DNA from: Deinococcus cellulosilyticus NBRC 106333 = KACC 11606
Lineage (GTDB): Bacteria > Deinococcota > Deinococci > Deinococcales > Deinococcaceae
Assembly: GCF_007990775.1 (NCBI RefSeq)
Contig: NZ_BJXB01000001.1
Span: 124,001 to 188,000, forward strand
Reading direction: 5' to 3'
DNA length: 64,000 nt
The number at the start of each line of letters is the position of its first letter. Positions within the stretch are counted from its first letter, which is position 1. The position numbers and the translations under genes are program-made. Positions 52,121 to 60,336 of the stretch are shown piece by piece. A model generated the notes under the pieces. It did no database searches. It saw only the letters and a list, made by a program, of their open reading frames with translations, and had not been told where the DNA came from.

Positions 52121-52989
52121 GCACGCCCAGACCCCTGCAAAAAGAACAGGCCATGATACAGAATCCTGTGCGTTCGAGCGTCCTGCAATCCACCCTGCTG
52201 CATGTCTTTCTCACCATTCTGGCTCTGCTGTTTCTGGCCCCGCTGTACCTGATGCTGGTGTACGCCACCCACCCGGACAACGGCATCTACTCGGGAGCCC
52301 TGTGGTTCGGCAGTGAAGCAGTGAACAACTTCAAGAACCTGCAGGCCGACACCAACTTCCTGCGGGCGATGGGCAACTCCATCATCATTGCGGTGCTGTA
52401 CACTGCCGTGAGCCTGATGCTGACCAGCATGGCCGGGTTCGCGTTCACCAAGTACGAATTCTGGGGCAAGAACTTCTGGTTCGGGGTGATCCTGGCAACA
52501 TTGGCGATTCCAGTGTTCGTGACGATCATCCCGCAGTACATCCTGATGGCTCGAAACTTTCACCTGACCAACACCTACTGGGCCGTGATTTTGCCCACAC
52601 TTGCAAATACCATGGGCATTTTCTACATGCGACAGGCGTTTCTGACGGTCCACACGGACCTTTTGAACGCTGCACGGATTGATGGAGCCAGTGAGTGGCG
52701 GGTGTTCTGGCAGATTGCCCTGCCTGTGGTGCGCCCAGCAATGGCTGCTCTGGCGATCCTCCTGTTTCTGTCGAGCTGGAACGATTACCTGTGGCCTCTT
52801 CTGGTGCTGAACAACAAGGATGCCTACACCATTCCGGTGGCCCTGGGAACCCTGGTGGGTCTGACCCGCGTGTCATGGGGTGGGATCATGATGGGCACCG
52901 CACTGTCCACCGTTCCTTTCCTGATCCTCTTTGTGATTGCCCAGCGTCAGATCATTTCTGGCGTTGCAGGAGGCTCGGTCAAAGGCTGA
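52117..52989 (+). CDS. ABC sugar permease, MalG/LacG type
   Basis: 290 residues; ATG overlaps the previous stop (ATGA). Six membrane spans and the EAA loop in modified form: LLNAARIDGASEWRVFWQIALP, with ending IISGVAGGSVKG typical of the MalG branch. Together with the MalF-type partner it forms the membrane channel of the importer. No ATPase gene follows; a shared MsmX/UgpC-like ATPase elsewhere in the genome would be needed, as is known for such systems in other bacteria. Confidence 0.92.
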   Translation: MSTPRPLQKEQAMIQNPVRSSVLQSTLLHVFLTILALLFLAPLYLMLVYATHPDNGIYSGALWFGSEAVNNFKNLQADTNFLRAMGNSIIIAVLYTAVSLMLTSMAGFAFTKYEFWGKNFWFGVILATLAIPVFVTIIPQYILMARNFHLTNTYWAVILPTLANTMGIFYMRQAFLTVHTDLLNAARIDGASEWRVFWQIALPVVRPAMAALAILLFLSSWNDYLWPLLVLNNKDAYTIPVALGTLVGLTRVSWGGIMMGTALSTVPFLILFVIAQRQIISGVAGGSVKG

Positions 52990-53003
52990 GTTTCTTTCAA
53001 AGC

Positions 53004-53036
53004 AAACCCTGCCAGCATCTGGCAGGGTCTTTTCAT
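53004..53036 (+). terminator. Terminator of the galactan operon
   Basis: ACCCTGCCAG and CTGGCAGGGT around CAT, followed by CTTTTC, 15 bases after the stop codon. Confidence 0.85.
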
Positions 53037-53052
53037 TTCAAGAGTTCAGGCT

Positions 53053-54072
53053 CTATTTCACTTTGCCCGTGGACCCCCGCACCACCAGATGGGTCTGCAG
53101 TGGAGGCCTTGCTGTGGGTTCTTCCTCCCCCAGCAGGGACACCACCAGTTGAGCGGCCTGGGTACCGAGTTCCTCACTCGGGAAATGCACTGCGGTGAGG
53201 CCCTGCAGCACCGTTCTGGCAAAAGTCCGGTCATCAAAACTCACCACTGAAACATCTTGTGGGACACGCAGACCTGCAGCCTGCAATGCTCGAACGGCAC
53301 CCAGAGCAAGCCAGTCGTTGCTGGCAAAGAGCGCCGTGAAATGGGTGCGGGCCAGCAGACGCTGGGTGAGTTTTTCCCCTTCGGCTTCTGCCCAGTCCTG
53401 ACCATTGGCCGAGGCAAACAGGGCAGGATCTGCAGGAACACCTGCGGCTTGCAGGGCACGGATGTATCCGGTGTACCTGCCCAGGGTATCGGGTCGGTTC
53501 AGGGGACCGGTGATGTGGGCGATGCGGGTATGACCGAGGTCCAGCAGGTGCCGGGTGGCCTGTTCCCCGCCCATCTCATTGTCCACATAAAGGCAGGTGG
53601 AGGCGGCTTCCGGGATCAGACGGTTGAGGATCACCATAGGAACCCCTTCCTGCATGAGTTCAAGCAGATCTTCGTCTGGCAGCAGGTCGGTGAAAAGGAT
53701 ATAGGCGTCCAGATGGCGGCTCTTGAAGGTCTGAATGGCCTGTTTTTCTTTGCGAGGGTCGTCATGGCCCAGAGAACACATCATGTGCAGGTCGTGTTCC
53801 AGCAGGTGCTGTTCGATGGTGTTGACGATGACCCCATAGAATTCGTCTTTGAGGTTGGGCACAAGCACACCCACTGTCTTGAGGTCCTCGGTGAGGAGGC
53901 TTCTGGAAAAGGGGTTGGCCTTGTATCCGAGGCGCTCGATCACTTCACGCACACGCTGAACTTTTTCCGGGCTGACTTTTCCGGTGCCGTTCAGAATTCT
54001 GGAGACGGTGGCTGTGGACACTCCGGCTTCTCGGGCGACATCCTGAATGGTGAGGTTGTGGTGCTGGCGCAT
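53053..54072 (-). CDS. LacI-family transcriptional regulator of the galactan locus
   Basis: 339 residues. N-terminal helix-turn-helix TIQDVAREAGVSTATVSRIL (9-28) with the hinge segment PFSRSL, then the periplasmic-binding-like effector domain with PNLKDEFYGVIV, NRLIPEAAST and SFDDRTFA. It converges on the galactan operon. The sequence GATCAAATTTTACAA upstream of its own gene recurs before the GH30 gene, and a related palindrome overlaps the GH42 start. It is therefore the likely repressor of all three units, released by a galactoside; effector identity is inferred from context only. Confidence 0.9.
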   Translation of the reverse strand: MRQHHNLTIQDVAREAGVSTATVSRILNGTGKVSPEKVQRVREVIERLGYKANPFSRSLLTEDLKTVGVLVPNLKDEFYGVIVNTIEQHLLEHDLHMMCSLGHDDPRKEKQAIQTFKSRHLDAYILFTDLLPDEDLLELMQEGVPMVILNRLIPEAASTCLYVDNEMGGEQATRHLLDLGHTRIAHITGPLNRPDTLGRYTGYIRALQAAGVPADPALFASANGQDWAEAEGEKLTQRLLARTHFTALFASNDWLALGAVRALQAAGLRVPQDVSVVSFDDRTFARTVLQGLTAVHFPSEELGTQAAQLVVSLLGEEEPTARPPLQTHLVVRGSTGKVK

Positions 54073-54445
54073 GACGGTCTCCCGGGTCTGAGTTCAGCAG
54101 ACCTGTCAGAAGGATCAGGTGCTGCCCATCAGGATCAAATTTTACAAAGGCTTGCGTTGAATGCCTTCTCTGATGCACCTCATTCTACATGATTTTCACG
54201 TTCTGGCAGGGTTTTTTGATGGAATGTTCCCCAGGGCAATGTAAATGGTTTCAAGAGCTGTAGATCCTCCAGGTGACAGCTCCATCCTTTCATCGTGGAA
54301 GCCTGCTGCGCCGGCGCAGCAAACACCGGAAACGTTTCTGAAACAAAAATTTCTCGCGTTTCTTGTGAAGGACAAAACAGCCATGTTGCAGGCATCCTAT
54401 CTGCTCACAGCAGAACCAACAAGCCCGACTCTGGTAAAATAGAGC
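54073..54445. other. Divergent intergenic region with palindromes
   Basis: 373 bases between the LacI-type gene and a GNAT gene. Besides the operator it has an inverted repeat GAGCTGT...ACAGCTC (54254-54281), a perfect 18-bp palindrome TGCTGCGCCGGCGCAGCA (54304-54321) and GAAACGTTTC just after. No gene is visible. Confidence 0.5.
54133..54147 (-). promoter_or_regulatory. Putative autoregulatory LacI-type operator
   Basis: GATCAAATTTTACAA on the plus strand, 14 of 15 bases as at 47506-47520, about 60 bases upstream of the regulator start. Confidence 0.6.
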
Positions 54446-54934
54446 ATGTCTCAGATTTCAAGCACCCACATTTTATTGAGAGCCGTTGAACCCTCTGATC
54501 TGGACCCGTTTTTTGACCACCAGCGTGATCCTGAAGCCTGCCACATGGCGGCTTTCACCCGTGCAAATCCCGGTGACCGTCAGGCTTTTGATGCGCACTG
54601 GCAAAAGATCCTGCATGATCCAGACATTGACAACTGGACCATCGAGCATGCCGGACAGGTGGTGGGGCATGTGTCGTCTTTTGTGTACGACTCAGAGCGG
54701 GAAATCACGTACTGGATTGACCGGGCACACTGGGGCAAAGGGCTGGCCACCAGCGCGCTGCAGACTTACCTGAAACAGCAGCCCAGAAGGCCTTTATACG
54801 CCCGGGCTGCTGCTGACAATCACGGTTCACGCCGTGTGCTGGAAAAGTGTGGGTTTCAGGTGATCGGGGAGGACCAGGGCTTTGCCGAGGCCAGAGGTCA
54901 GGAGATCCCCGAATTCATTTTCAGGCTGGACTGA
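54446..54934 (+). CDS. GNAT-family N-acetyltransferase, RimJ/RimL-like
   Basis: 162 residues. The N-terminal LLRAVEPSDLDPFFDHQRDPEA block, DRAHWGKGLATSALQTYL acetyl-CoA loop (as blocks HWGKGLATSAL) and NHGSRRVLEKCGFQVIGE motif are those of the RimJ/RimL-type GNAT branch, whose members acetylate protein N-termini or small amines. TAAAAT lies five bases before the ATG, so the mRNA is probably leaderless. It ends two bases from the convergent YbjN gene. Confidence 0.87.
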   Translation: MSQISSTHILLRAVEPSDLDPFFDHQRDPEACHMAAFTRANPGDRQAFDAHWQKILHDPDIDNWTIEHAGQVVGHVSSFVYDSEREITYWIDRAHWGKGLATSALQTYLKQQPRRPLYARAAADNHGSRRVLEKCGFQVIGEDQGFAEARGQEIPEFIFRLD

Positions 54935-54936
54935 AA

Positions 54937-55371
<435 letters not shown>

Positions 55372-55479
55372 GTGGGTCCTCCAGAGGAATGTGCCAGTGA
55401 AGTGGCAATGAGAGGTCTTGCCCTGATGTGAGTCAATCAGAGTGAAATAAAGGCCAGTGTTGAAGTGTTGAAAAAGGGT

Positions 55480-55884
55480 TCAGGTGGCCCGGATGGGCTC
55501 CCCTCCCTCTTCGGGGATGAGTTCGATGACCACCCGGTAACCGAGGGCCGTGGCGAATTTCACCAGGGTCTGGATGCCCAGCGTTTCACCGGAAGCCTGG
55601 ATCTGCACCACACGCGGCTGAGAAACACCCACCCTGGCGGCCAGTTCGCGGGTGGACATGCCACGCAGTTCTCTGGCTTTCTCGATGAGCCTTCCCGCTT
55701 CACGCAGGGTGATTTCGGTCTGCACGGTTTCGCGGAGTTCTGTGGGCGTCCAGGAACGGAGCTGGGACATCTTGGGAAAATCCGAGGGCTGGGCCTGACT
55801 GAACAGGGACATCAGCTCCAGACTTGGGTTTTCGTCCAGATCGGCGATGTCTTTGAGGCGGCGCACGATGTCCTCGGTGCTCAC
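55480..55884 (-). CDS. Antitoxin, HigA-like XRE-family protein
   Basis: 134 residues from GTG 55884, sharing four bases (GTGA) with the toxin stop. The C-terminal half is an XRE helix-turn-helix (about 68-125): GMSTRELAARVGVSQPRVVQIQ, followed by LVKFATALGYRVVIEL. The N-terminal 65 residues are helical and would neutralise the toxin. Toxin-first order is typical of HigBA modules. Two matched operators in front of the toxin gene fit autoregulation by this protein. Confidence 0.82.
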   Translation of the reverse strand: MSTEDIVRRLKDIADLDENPSLELMSLFSQAQPSDFPKMSQLRSWTPTELRETVQTEITLREAGRLIEKARELRGMSTRELAARVGVSQPRVVQIQASGETLGIQTLVKFATALGYRVVIELIPEEGGEPIRAT

Positions 55885-56276
55885 AGGGACCGTGCTCCGT
55901 CCAGCACATCTCTGCCCTGCAAATCTGCACTGCGCACTGCTGCACAGCCATTGAGCAGTTTCATGCTGGCCCGTCCGTGGTCGCTGGTCTCGGCGTGAAC
56001 CAGTACCACCTCTTCAGGGTTGCGCCAGTAGAAATACACCCGGGCGCAGGCCTTCTGGTTTTCTGCGTCGGTGCGCAGTTCAAACAGTGGAGAGCCCTGA
56101 ATGGAATGCACATAACGACTTTTGGAGCCGTTGATGTACAGGTCCTCGCACATGGCGAGGCAGGCATTGACCGCTTCGTGCTTGCTTGCCTCTGCCATTT
56201 TCAGCAGGTCCTCGATGATCAGAGGCTGGCTTCTGCGCTGTTGCGGATGCCGGGCAAGGAAAGAGCGAATGGTCAT
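55881..56276 (-). CDS. Toxin, HigB/RelE-like (phage Gp49-like)
   Basis: 131 residues. The middle part SRYVHSIQGSPLFELRT and ARVYFYWRNPEEVVLVHAE matches the RelE/HigB fold, in which basic and aromatic residues place mRNA for cleavage at the ribosome. The C-terminal 35 residues are Cys/Arg/Asp-rich and not typical of HigB, so it may be a divergent branch. It is the first gene of a toxin-antitoxin pair. TAAGCT lies six bases before ATG 56276, giving a leaderless mRNA, and the promoter lies inside two operators. Confidence 0.75.
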   Translation of the reverse strand: MTIRSFLARHPQQRRSQPLIIEDLLKMAEASKHEAVNACLAMCEDLYINGSKSRYVHSIQGSPLFELRTDAENQKACARVYFYWRNPEEVVLVHAETSDHGRASMKLLNGCAAVRSADLQGRDVLDGARSL

Positions 56277-56277
56277 G

Positions 56278-56320
56278 CGATAAGCTTACTCTTATCGGGG
56301 TGATAAGTCAATCCTTATCA
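56278..56320 (-). promoter_or_regulatory. Toxin-antitoxin promoter with two operators
   Basis: Minus strand: -35 TTGACT (56311-56306), 17-bp spacer, -10 TAAGCT (56288-56283). Operator 1, CGATAAG-N6-CTTATCG (56278-56297), covers the -10; operator 2, TGATAAG-N6-CTTATCA (56301-56320), covers the -35. Centres are 23 bp apart. Confidence 0.85.
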
Positions 56321-56327
56321 GAAGTGG

Positions 56328-56355
56328 TCAGCAGTCAGCCCTCAGCAGTCAGCAA
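56328..56355 (+). repeat. TCAGCNN heptad array, 4 units
   Basis: TCAGCAG, TCAGCCC, TCAGCAG, TCAGCAA head to tail, just upstream of the toxin-antitoxin promoter. The same heptads occur at 1657-1677 and 1784-1811. Confidence 0.7.
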
Positions 56356-56405
56356 AAACAACGACAACTGCAGTTTCTCTGAAGAACTTCAGCATGAAGT
56401 CACAG

Positions 56406-56446
56406 AAAAACCCTGTCTCAGCAGGTTCAGGCTGGACAGGGTTTCT
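56406..56446 (-). terminator. Terminator of the PadR-DUF4180 operon
   Basis: AAACCCTGTC and GACAGGGTTT form a 10-bp stem; the loop itself can pair CAGC/GCTG. On the minus strand a U-rich TTTTTC follows. Confidence 0.75.
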
Positions 56447-56466
56447 GGCTTGAATTGTGCCTCAGG

Positions 56467-56826
56467 TTAGCCCAGCAGCCAGTTTTCTGCTGCCTCACGG
56501 GTCTCAAACACCCGAAAAGCCTGCCCTTTGTTGGCTTCAGAGACCATTTCACGGAAGCGCAGGTGCTGTCCCTCCTGGTCTGCCAGAACCACTGCTGTTT
56601 TCATGTGGTAATTGATGAATTTCTGCAGCATGGCTCCCGCCACTCCAGTCTTAAGCTGAAAAAAGTCTTCTGATAAGGCTTCTGCATGGAGCAGGAGCAG
56701 GCCTGTCTGCTGTTCCATTCCGAGCGCCACCAGATCCAGTGCATCTTGCTCTGAACCCAGCAGAGGGCTGGAAGAAGTCACTTCGATGTATTTCTGGTTT
56801 TTGTGTTCAATCACCTGATGGTTCAT
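56467..56826 (-). CDS. DUF4180 protein
   Basis: 119 residues matching DUF4180: the KYIEV strand, GSEQDALDLVALGMEQ helix, LLLLHAEALSEDFFQLKTGVAGAMLQKFINY core (blocks AEALSEDFF and TGVAGAMLQKF) and the FRVFETREAAENWLLG ending. Fold is STAS-like and function unknown. DUF4180 genes commonly sit beside PadR regulators, as here, with a 20-base overlap. It may be an accessory or sensor of the regulator. Confidence 0.82.
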   Translation of the reverse strand: MNHQVIEHKNQKYIEVTSSSPLLGSEQDALDLVALGMEQQTGLLLLHAEALSEDFFQLKTGVAGAMLQKFINYHMKTAVVLADQEGQHLRFREMVSEANKGQAFRVFETREAAENWLLG

Positions 56827-57373
56827 GGGGGTTCTCCTTGAGGTTGAGCAGGTTCTTTCTGACCCGACTGACCCAGTCGAGTTCGTTGTGGTACGAGGTG
56901 ATCAGGCTGTCACGCATCATCTCCCACAGCAGTTTTTCTCTGGAGGTTCTGGCGGGAACATCGCTGTTTCTGCGCATCTGTTCCTGCACGGTGCGCAGCC
57001 CGACTTCCAGTTCGTCTTCGTAACGCTGGATCAGGTTCAGCAGTTCCTGGTCTTCAAGCTGGTCTGCCCAGGCCAGTTGAACCAGAAAGGGTTTTTTGAA
57101 TTCTGGCAGTTCGATGTCGCCCAGCACCCACTTTCGCAGGGCTTGCTGTCCCTCTTTTGTGAGGTGGTAGAGCTTTTTCGAGGGTGCCCCTTCCTGATGC
57201 AGGGTTTCGCTGGTCACCAGCCCCTCTGCCGAGAGTTGAACCAGGGCTTTGTAAATCTGGTTGTTGTTGCCCGACCAGTGCATGAGCGTGGAGCCTTCAA
57301 AGAATTTCTTCAGGTCGTATCCTGTACAGGGTTTCCAGCTGAGCAAACCCAGAATGGCATGGTTGATCGACAT
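56807..57373 (-). CDS. PadR-family transcriptional regulator
   Basis: 188 residues. N-terminal winged helix MSINHAILGLLSWKPCTGYDL with the typical HWSGNNNQIYKALVQLSAEGLV and YHLTKEGQQALRKWV segments; the C-terminal helices (about 95-180) belong to the AphA/PadR type and drive dimerisation. AGGAGG sits five bases before the ATG. A perfect 22-bp inverted repeat 14 bases upstream has the PadR arrangement ATGT-N8-ACAT, so autorepression is very likely. Effector unknown. Confidence 0.9.
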   Translation of the reverse strand: MSINHAILGLLSWKPCTGYDLKKFFEGSTLMHWSGNNNQIYKALVQLSAEGLVTSETLHQEGAPSKKLYHLTKEGQQALRKWVLGDIELPEFKKPFLVQLAWADQLEDQELLNLIQRYEDELEVGLRTVQEQMRRNSDVPARTSREKLLWEMMRDSLITSYHNELDWVSRVRKNLLNLKENPHEPSGD

Positions 57374-57386
57374 GATGCCCTCCTAA

Positions 57387-57408
57387 CATATGTTAAGAGT
57401 AACATATG
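57387..57408 (-). promoter_or_regulatory. PadR operator, perfect inverted repeat
   Basis: CATATGTTA-AGAG-TAACATATG: two perfect 9-bp arms around 4 bp. The inner ATGT and ACAT are 8 bases apart, as in the PadR consensus. The first arm is part of a second palindrome, TAACATATGTTA (57384-57395). Confidence 0.85.
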
Positions 57409-57511
57409 ATTCTCTGAACTGCCTACGTCATGTGGCGGGTGAGGTCAGCCCAGCACTGCCATCAAAAAACCAGGAAGGGAGAACTTTCCTGGCTGCACTG
57501 CAACACAAACC

Positions 57512-59230
57512 TCAGCTTTTCCAGCCAATCCTGAAGGCCTGAAAACGAGATGGAGGAAGTCGGACTTCAAAAACAGCCACATCCCCTTCCATGCCCTGTG
57601 CATGCAACATGCTGCCCGAGAGGAGGTCGGTCAGGGTCTCCCCTCCTGGCACGCGCACCCTCCAGCTTTCAGGACGTCTGGCAAACGATTCCAGCACAAA
57701 AACCCCACTGTCATAACAGAAGAGGCCCACATCACCGGGGCCATCCAGTTGCACAGGCAGACCTTGACCCAGCACCTCCCTGAGGGCACCCAGCACCAGA
57801 GGGGGCAATTTTGGCAATTCGGCAATGTGGTCTGGCACCGTCAGGGTGTACAGTTTTCCACGGGAATAATTGTCATACATCAGGAGGGAAATGTTGTTTT
57901 CCCCATTGAACCCTGCGATCACCTGCCAGGTTCCGTTGGTGCAGTAATCCAGGACCGGGAACAGCACCCTGTGATCCCCGTTCTGGAAGGTCCTGAAAGT
58001 GCAACTGTGCGTGTCTTTTCCGTAAGCCTGCACCTCCAGCTTTTTGCCTGTCGGGGTCAGGGTGGTCATGGATTCAATGCCCCTCCCCTGCATGCGTTCC
58101 AGAAATCCAGAGGTCATCACCACATTCCCGCCGTTTTTCAGCAGGGTCTGGATTTTCTGCAGGACCCCACTGTCCTGCGCAGAGGTGGCCGTCACCAGAA
58201 CACACGCCGCCTGCTCGGGGAAATGGGGGGTGGGTTCAATGGGAATTCCAGCCATCCCGAGGTAATTGTAAAGGTGGTCTTCTCCTTTGCCCTGGTGGGG
58301 ATGGTAGGCCCAGACGCCCAGAGGCCCTCCAAGTTCAGCTGCAATGTGGTCCAGTTTTTCCAGTTGAAACCCCAGGGGAGGCACATGCACAGAATCCCGA
58401 AGCAGCCCGTAACAGAACAGGGTCAGTTCTCTGGCCTTGCCAAAAACCGTGAGGTAGGCCTGTTCCAGATAATGGTCCAGAAAACTGCAGTCGAGGTTGT
58501 CAAACCATCCTCCTCCATTCTGACCAGGCTTCAGGTGTTCCATCCAGCGCAGAAGCGAATAGGAGGCGTAACGGGGTATATGCTGCTGGCTTGTTTCAGG
58601 GTCGCGGGTTTCCGTTCCGGTGTACACCCCATCAAAAAGCCCTGGCTGGGTGAGGGTGTTGTATCCGGTCCCTTGGTACGACTCGATCCAGTTGGGGTAT
58701 TTGATGATCATGCGGCTCCGGGGGTTCACCCTCCTGGCCGCCTTCATGACCAGATTTTCCGAGACCTCGGTCATGCGTTCCAGACGAAATTCAGCCCAGC
58801 TTCTGTCCCCTTTCTGTTCCAGACAGCTGTCACAGGCGCAATTGTTGAAGAAGAAATCATCGAAGATGACCTCATCGAACACCGAGGCTGCTTTTTCCAC
58901 CTCTGCCTGAAATTTTGCTCTGGACCGCTCATCGGTGTAGCAGATGCCTCCAAACAGGCGTCCGTAGCCTGCCCGGTAGGTGTCTGGAAGGGTGGGGGTG
59001 ATGCCTCCAGACACCTCAATGCCCCTCGATTCAAAAAAGGCTTTCAGGTGCAGCAGGTCTGCTTTTTCAAGGCTGATGTCTCCACGGTGGCTCTCCAGAT
59101 ACACCTTGCTGAGTTTCAGGTGGTTCTGGAAAAAGGCCAGATCCTTCTCAAGCTGCTGTTCGGTGATGTGCAGAAGGTCAGGTGCGGGACAGTACAGGGC
59201 CAGTTTGAAGTTCTGGTAGGCTGCGGTCAT
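57512..59230 (-). CDS. Putative glycoside hydrolase-like protein, specificity unknown
   Basis: 572 residues, no signal peptide, GGA just before the ATG. The N-terminal 330 residues read like a (beta/alpha)8 barrel: YLESHRGDISLEKADLLHLKAFFESRGIEVSGGI (in blocks), the acidic strand FDEVIFDDFFF with a following CACDSC cysteine pair, IIKYPNWIESY and DGVYTGTETRDP. A Rossmann-like middle follows (AACVLVTATSAQDSG ... GGNVVMTSGF) and a beta-sandwich end (VRVPGGETLTDLLSG). This three-part plan resembles GH42-type enzymes and their uncharacterised relatives. Candidate acids are the DD pair and TGTETRD. I cannot name family or substrate. Confidence 0.55.
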   Translation of the reverse strand: MTAAYQNFKLALYCPAPDLLHITEQQLEKDLAFFQNHLKLSKVYLESHRGDISLEKADLLHLKAFFESRGIEVSGGITPTLPDTYRAGYGRLFGGICYTDERSRAKFQAEVEKAASVFDEVIFDDFFFNNCACDSCLEQKGDRSWAEFRLERMTEVSENLVMKAARRVNPRSRMIIKYPNWIESYQGTGYNTLTQPGLFDGVYTGTETRDPETSQQHIPRYASYSLLRWMEHLKPGQNGGGWFDNLDCSFLDHYLEQAYLTVFGKARELTLFCYGLLRDSVHVPPLGFQLEKLDHIAAELGGPLGVWAYHPHQGKGEDHLYNYLGMAGIPIEPTPHFPEQAACVLVTATSAQDSGVLQKIQTLLKNGGNVVMTSGFLERMQGRGIESMTTLTPTGKKLEVQAYGKDTHSCTFRTFQNGDHRVLFPVLDYCTNGTWQVIAGFNGENNISLLMYDNYSRGKLYTLTVPDHIAELPKLPPLVLGALREVLGQGLPVQLDGPGDVGLFCYDSGVFVLESFARRPESWRVRVPGGETLTDLLSGSMLHAQGMEGDVAVFEVRLPPSRFQAFRIGWKS

Positions 59231-59303
59231 GGTTGCTTCCAGTGTGATCTGAAAAGCCTTTCATGCAGGCAGTTGTCTGGTGGAATGGCCTTTCCAGCAC
59301 GTT

Positions 59304-60101
59304 TCAGAGTTCTGCCCCAGGACCTCCAGCAAAAGACAGATTGAATTTGACGTGCTGCACCCGAAACTGTGCCCAGGGCACCCTGTCGTCAAACCAGATC
59401 ACCTTTCCCACAGTCGGGAAAAGCTGTCCATTCAGGGGTTCCCATTGCACAGATTCATTCAGCCACAACGTTCTGGATGGGCTGTCCGCAGCTTTGTAGC
59501 GCATGGACTCCATCAGGGTGAGCAAGCCCGACCCTGGATCAAAGCGCACCACAAAAGTCTCGGTCTGGTCTTCAAAAGGCACCCTGAGCAGGGCAGTGCT
59601 GGCATCCACAGGCTCCCACTTCACCCGGGGATCGGTCACCCACAGGGCAGGAAACCAGATGGCCTCGGCCCACAGGGCAAGGTTTGCGCCCTGGTTCACT
59701 TTTGGCTCTTTCTCGGTCACCCCAGAGGGGAGTTCCATGCGGCCCTGTCCGTGTGCATACACTTCTTTCACGGTCATGATGCGGATGCCATACCAGGTGA
59801 CTTCCATGTCGTGACGGTAGCCGTACCCCGTCCGGTGCAAAAAGCGAAATCTTGCCGGAAACCGGATGCCTCCCAGCCGCAGATGGGCCAGACCCGTGAT
59901 TTCAGCCGTCTGAATCTGCGGGACCTGATTTCCATAAATCTTGCGGAAAAACCGCTCCACAGGAGCAGGAAGGTCTGCAGGCAGAGGCAACGGGTTGACC
60001 TCTGTTGCTGCAGAAGAGGCAGGATAAGGCGCAGAAGGCACCAGCAGACCACCGTACAGGAAAGCTCCAAGGACCAGAAGCCAGACCACCACTTTGAACA
60101 T
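59304..60101 (-). CDS. DUF6544-like membrane-anchored protein
   Basis: I start at ATG 60101, nine bases after GGAAAGG; GTG 60110 is the alternative. 265 residues with one N-terminal membrane helix (about 1-20) and a long outside-facing beta-rich domain: LPAPVERFFRKIYG, a FLHRTGYGYRHDMEVTWYGI strand pair, EAIWFPALWV and ESVQWEPLNG. This pattern fits the DUF6544/DUF6920-type family of unknown function. No catalytic motif. Downstream of the gene at 60337 on the same strand, but separated by a strong terminator. Confidence 0.7.
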   Translation of the reverse strand: MFKVVVWLLVLGAFLYGGLLVPSAPYPASSAATEVNPLPLPADLPAPVERFFRKIYGNQVPQIQTAEITGLAHLRLGGIRFPARFRFLHRTGYGYRHDMEVTWYGIRIMTVKEVYAHGQGRMELPSGVTEKEPKVNQGANLALWAEAIWFPALWVTDPRVKWEPVDASTALLRVPFEDQTETFVVRFDPGSGLLTLMESMRYKAADSPSRTLWLNESVQWEPLNGQLFPTVGKVIWFDDRVPWAQFRVQHVKFNLSFAGGPGAEL

Positions 60102-60290
60102 GGCGTTCACCCTTTCCAGGCGACACCTGCAGCTCTGGATTGGAGCAGGCCGCCCGATTTTTCACCATAAGCCTGCTGTGAAATCAGGAGCAAGGACAAT
60201 GGTCAGGGATGGCTTCCTCAGAATTCAAGTTGCAAAATCCACATCAAAATCCTTCTTCTGTAGATCAGCCATGAGTCCAGACATCAGGAC

Positions 60291-60322
60291 AAAAAAAGAT
60301 CGGGCCTTTTAAAGGCCCGATC
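60291..60322 (-). terminator. Terminator of the permuted propeller gene
   Basis: GATCGGGCCTTT and AAAGGCCCGATC form a 12-bp stem; seven plus-strand A give a U7 tract on the minus strand. Confidence 0.9.
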
Positions 60323-60336
60323 CTTCAAAACATGCT

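Noticed and set aside
57602..59344. A 580-codon plus-strand frame opposite the putative glycosidase
   Set aside because: Low-complexity Gly/His/Gln/Phe content typical of antisense frames; the minus strand reads as a folded three-domain protein with a ribosome site.
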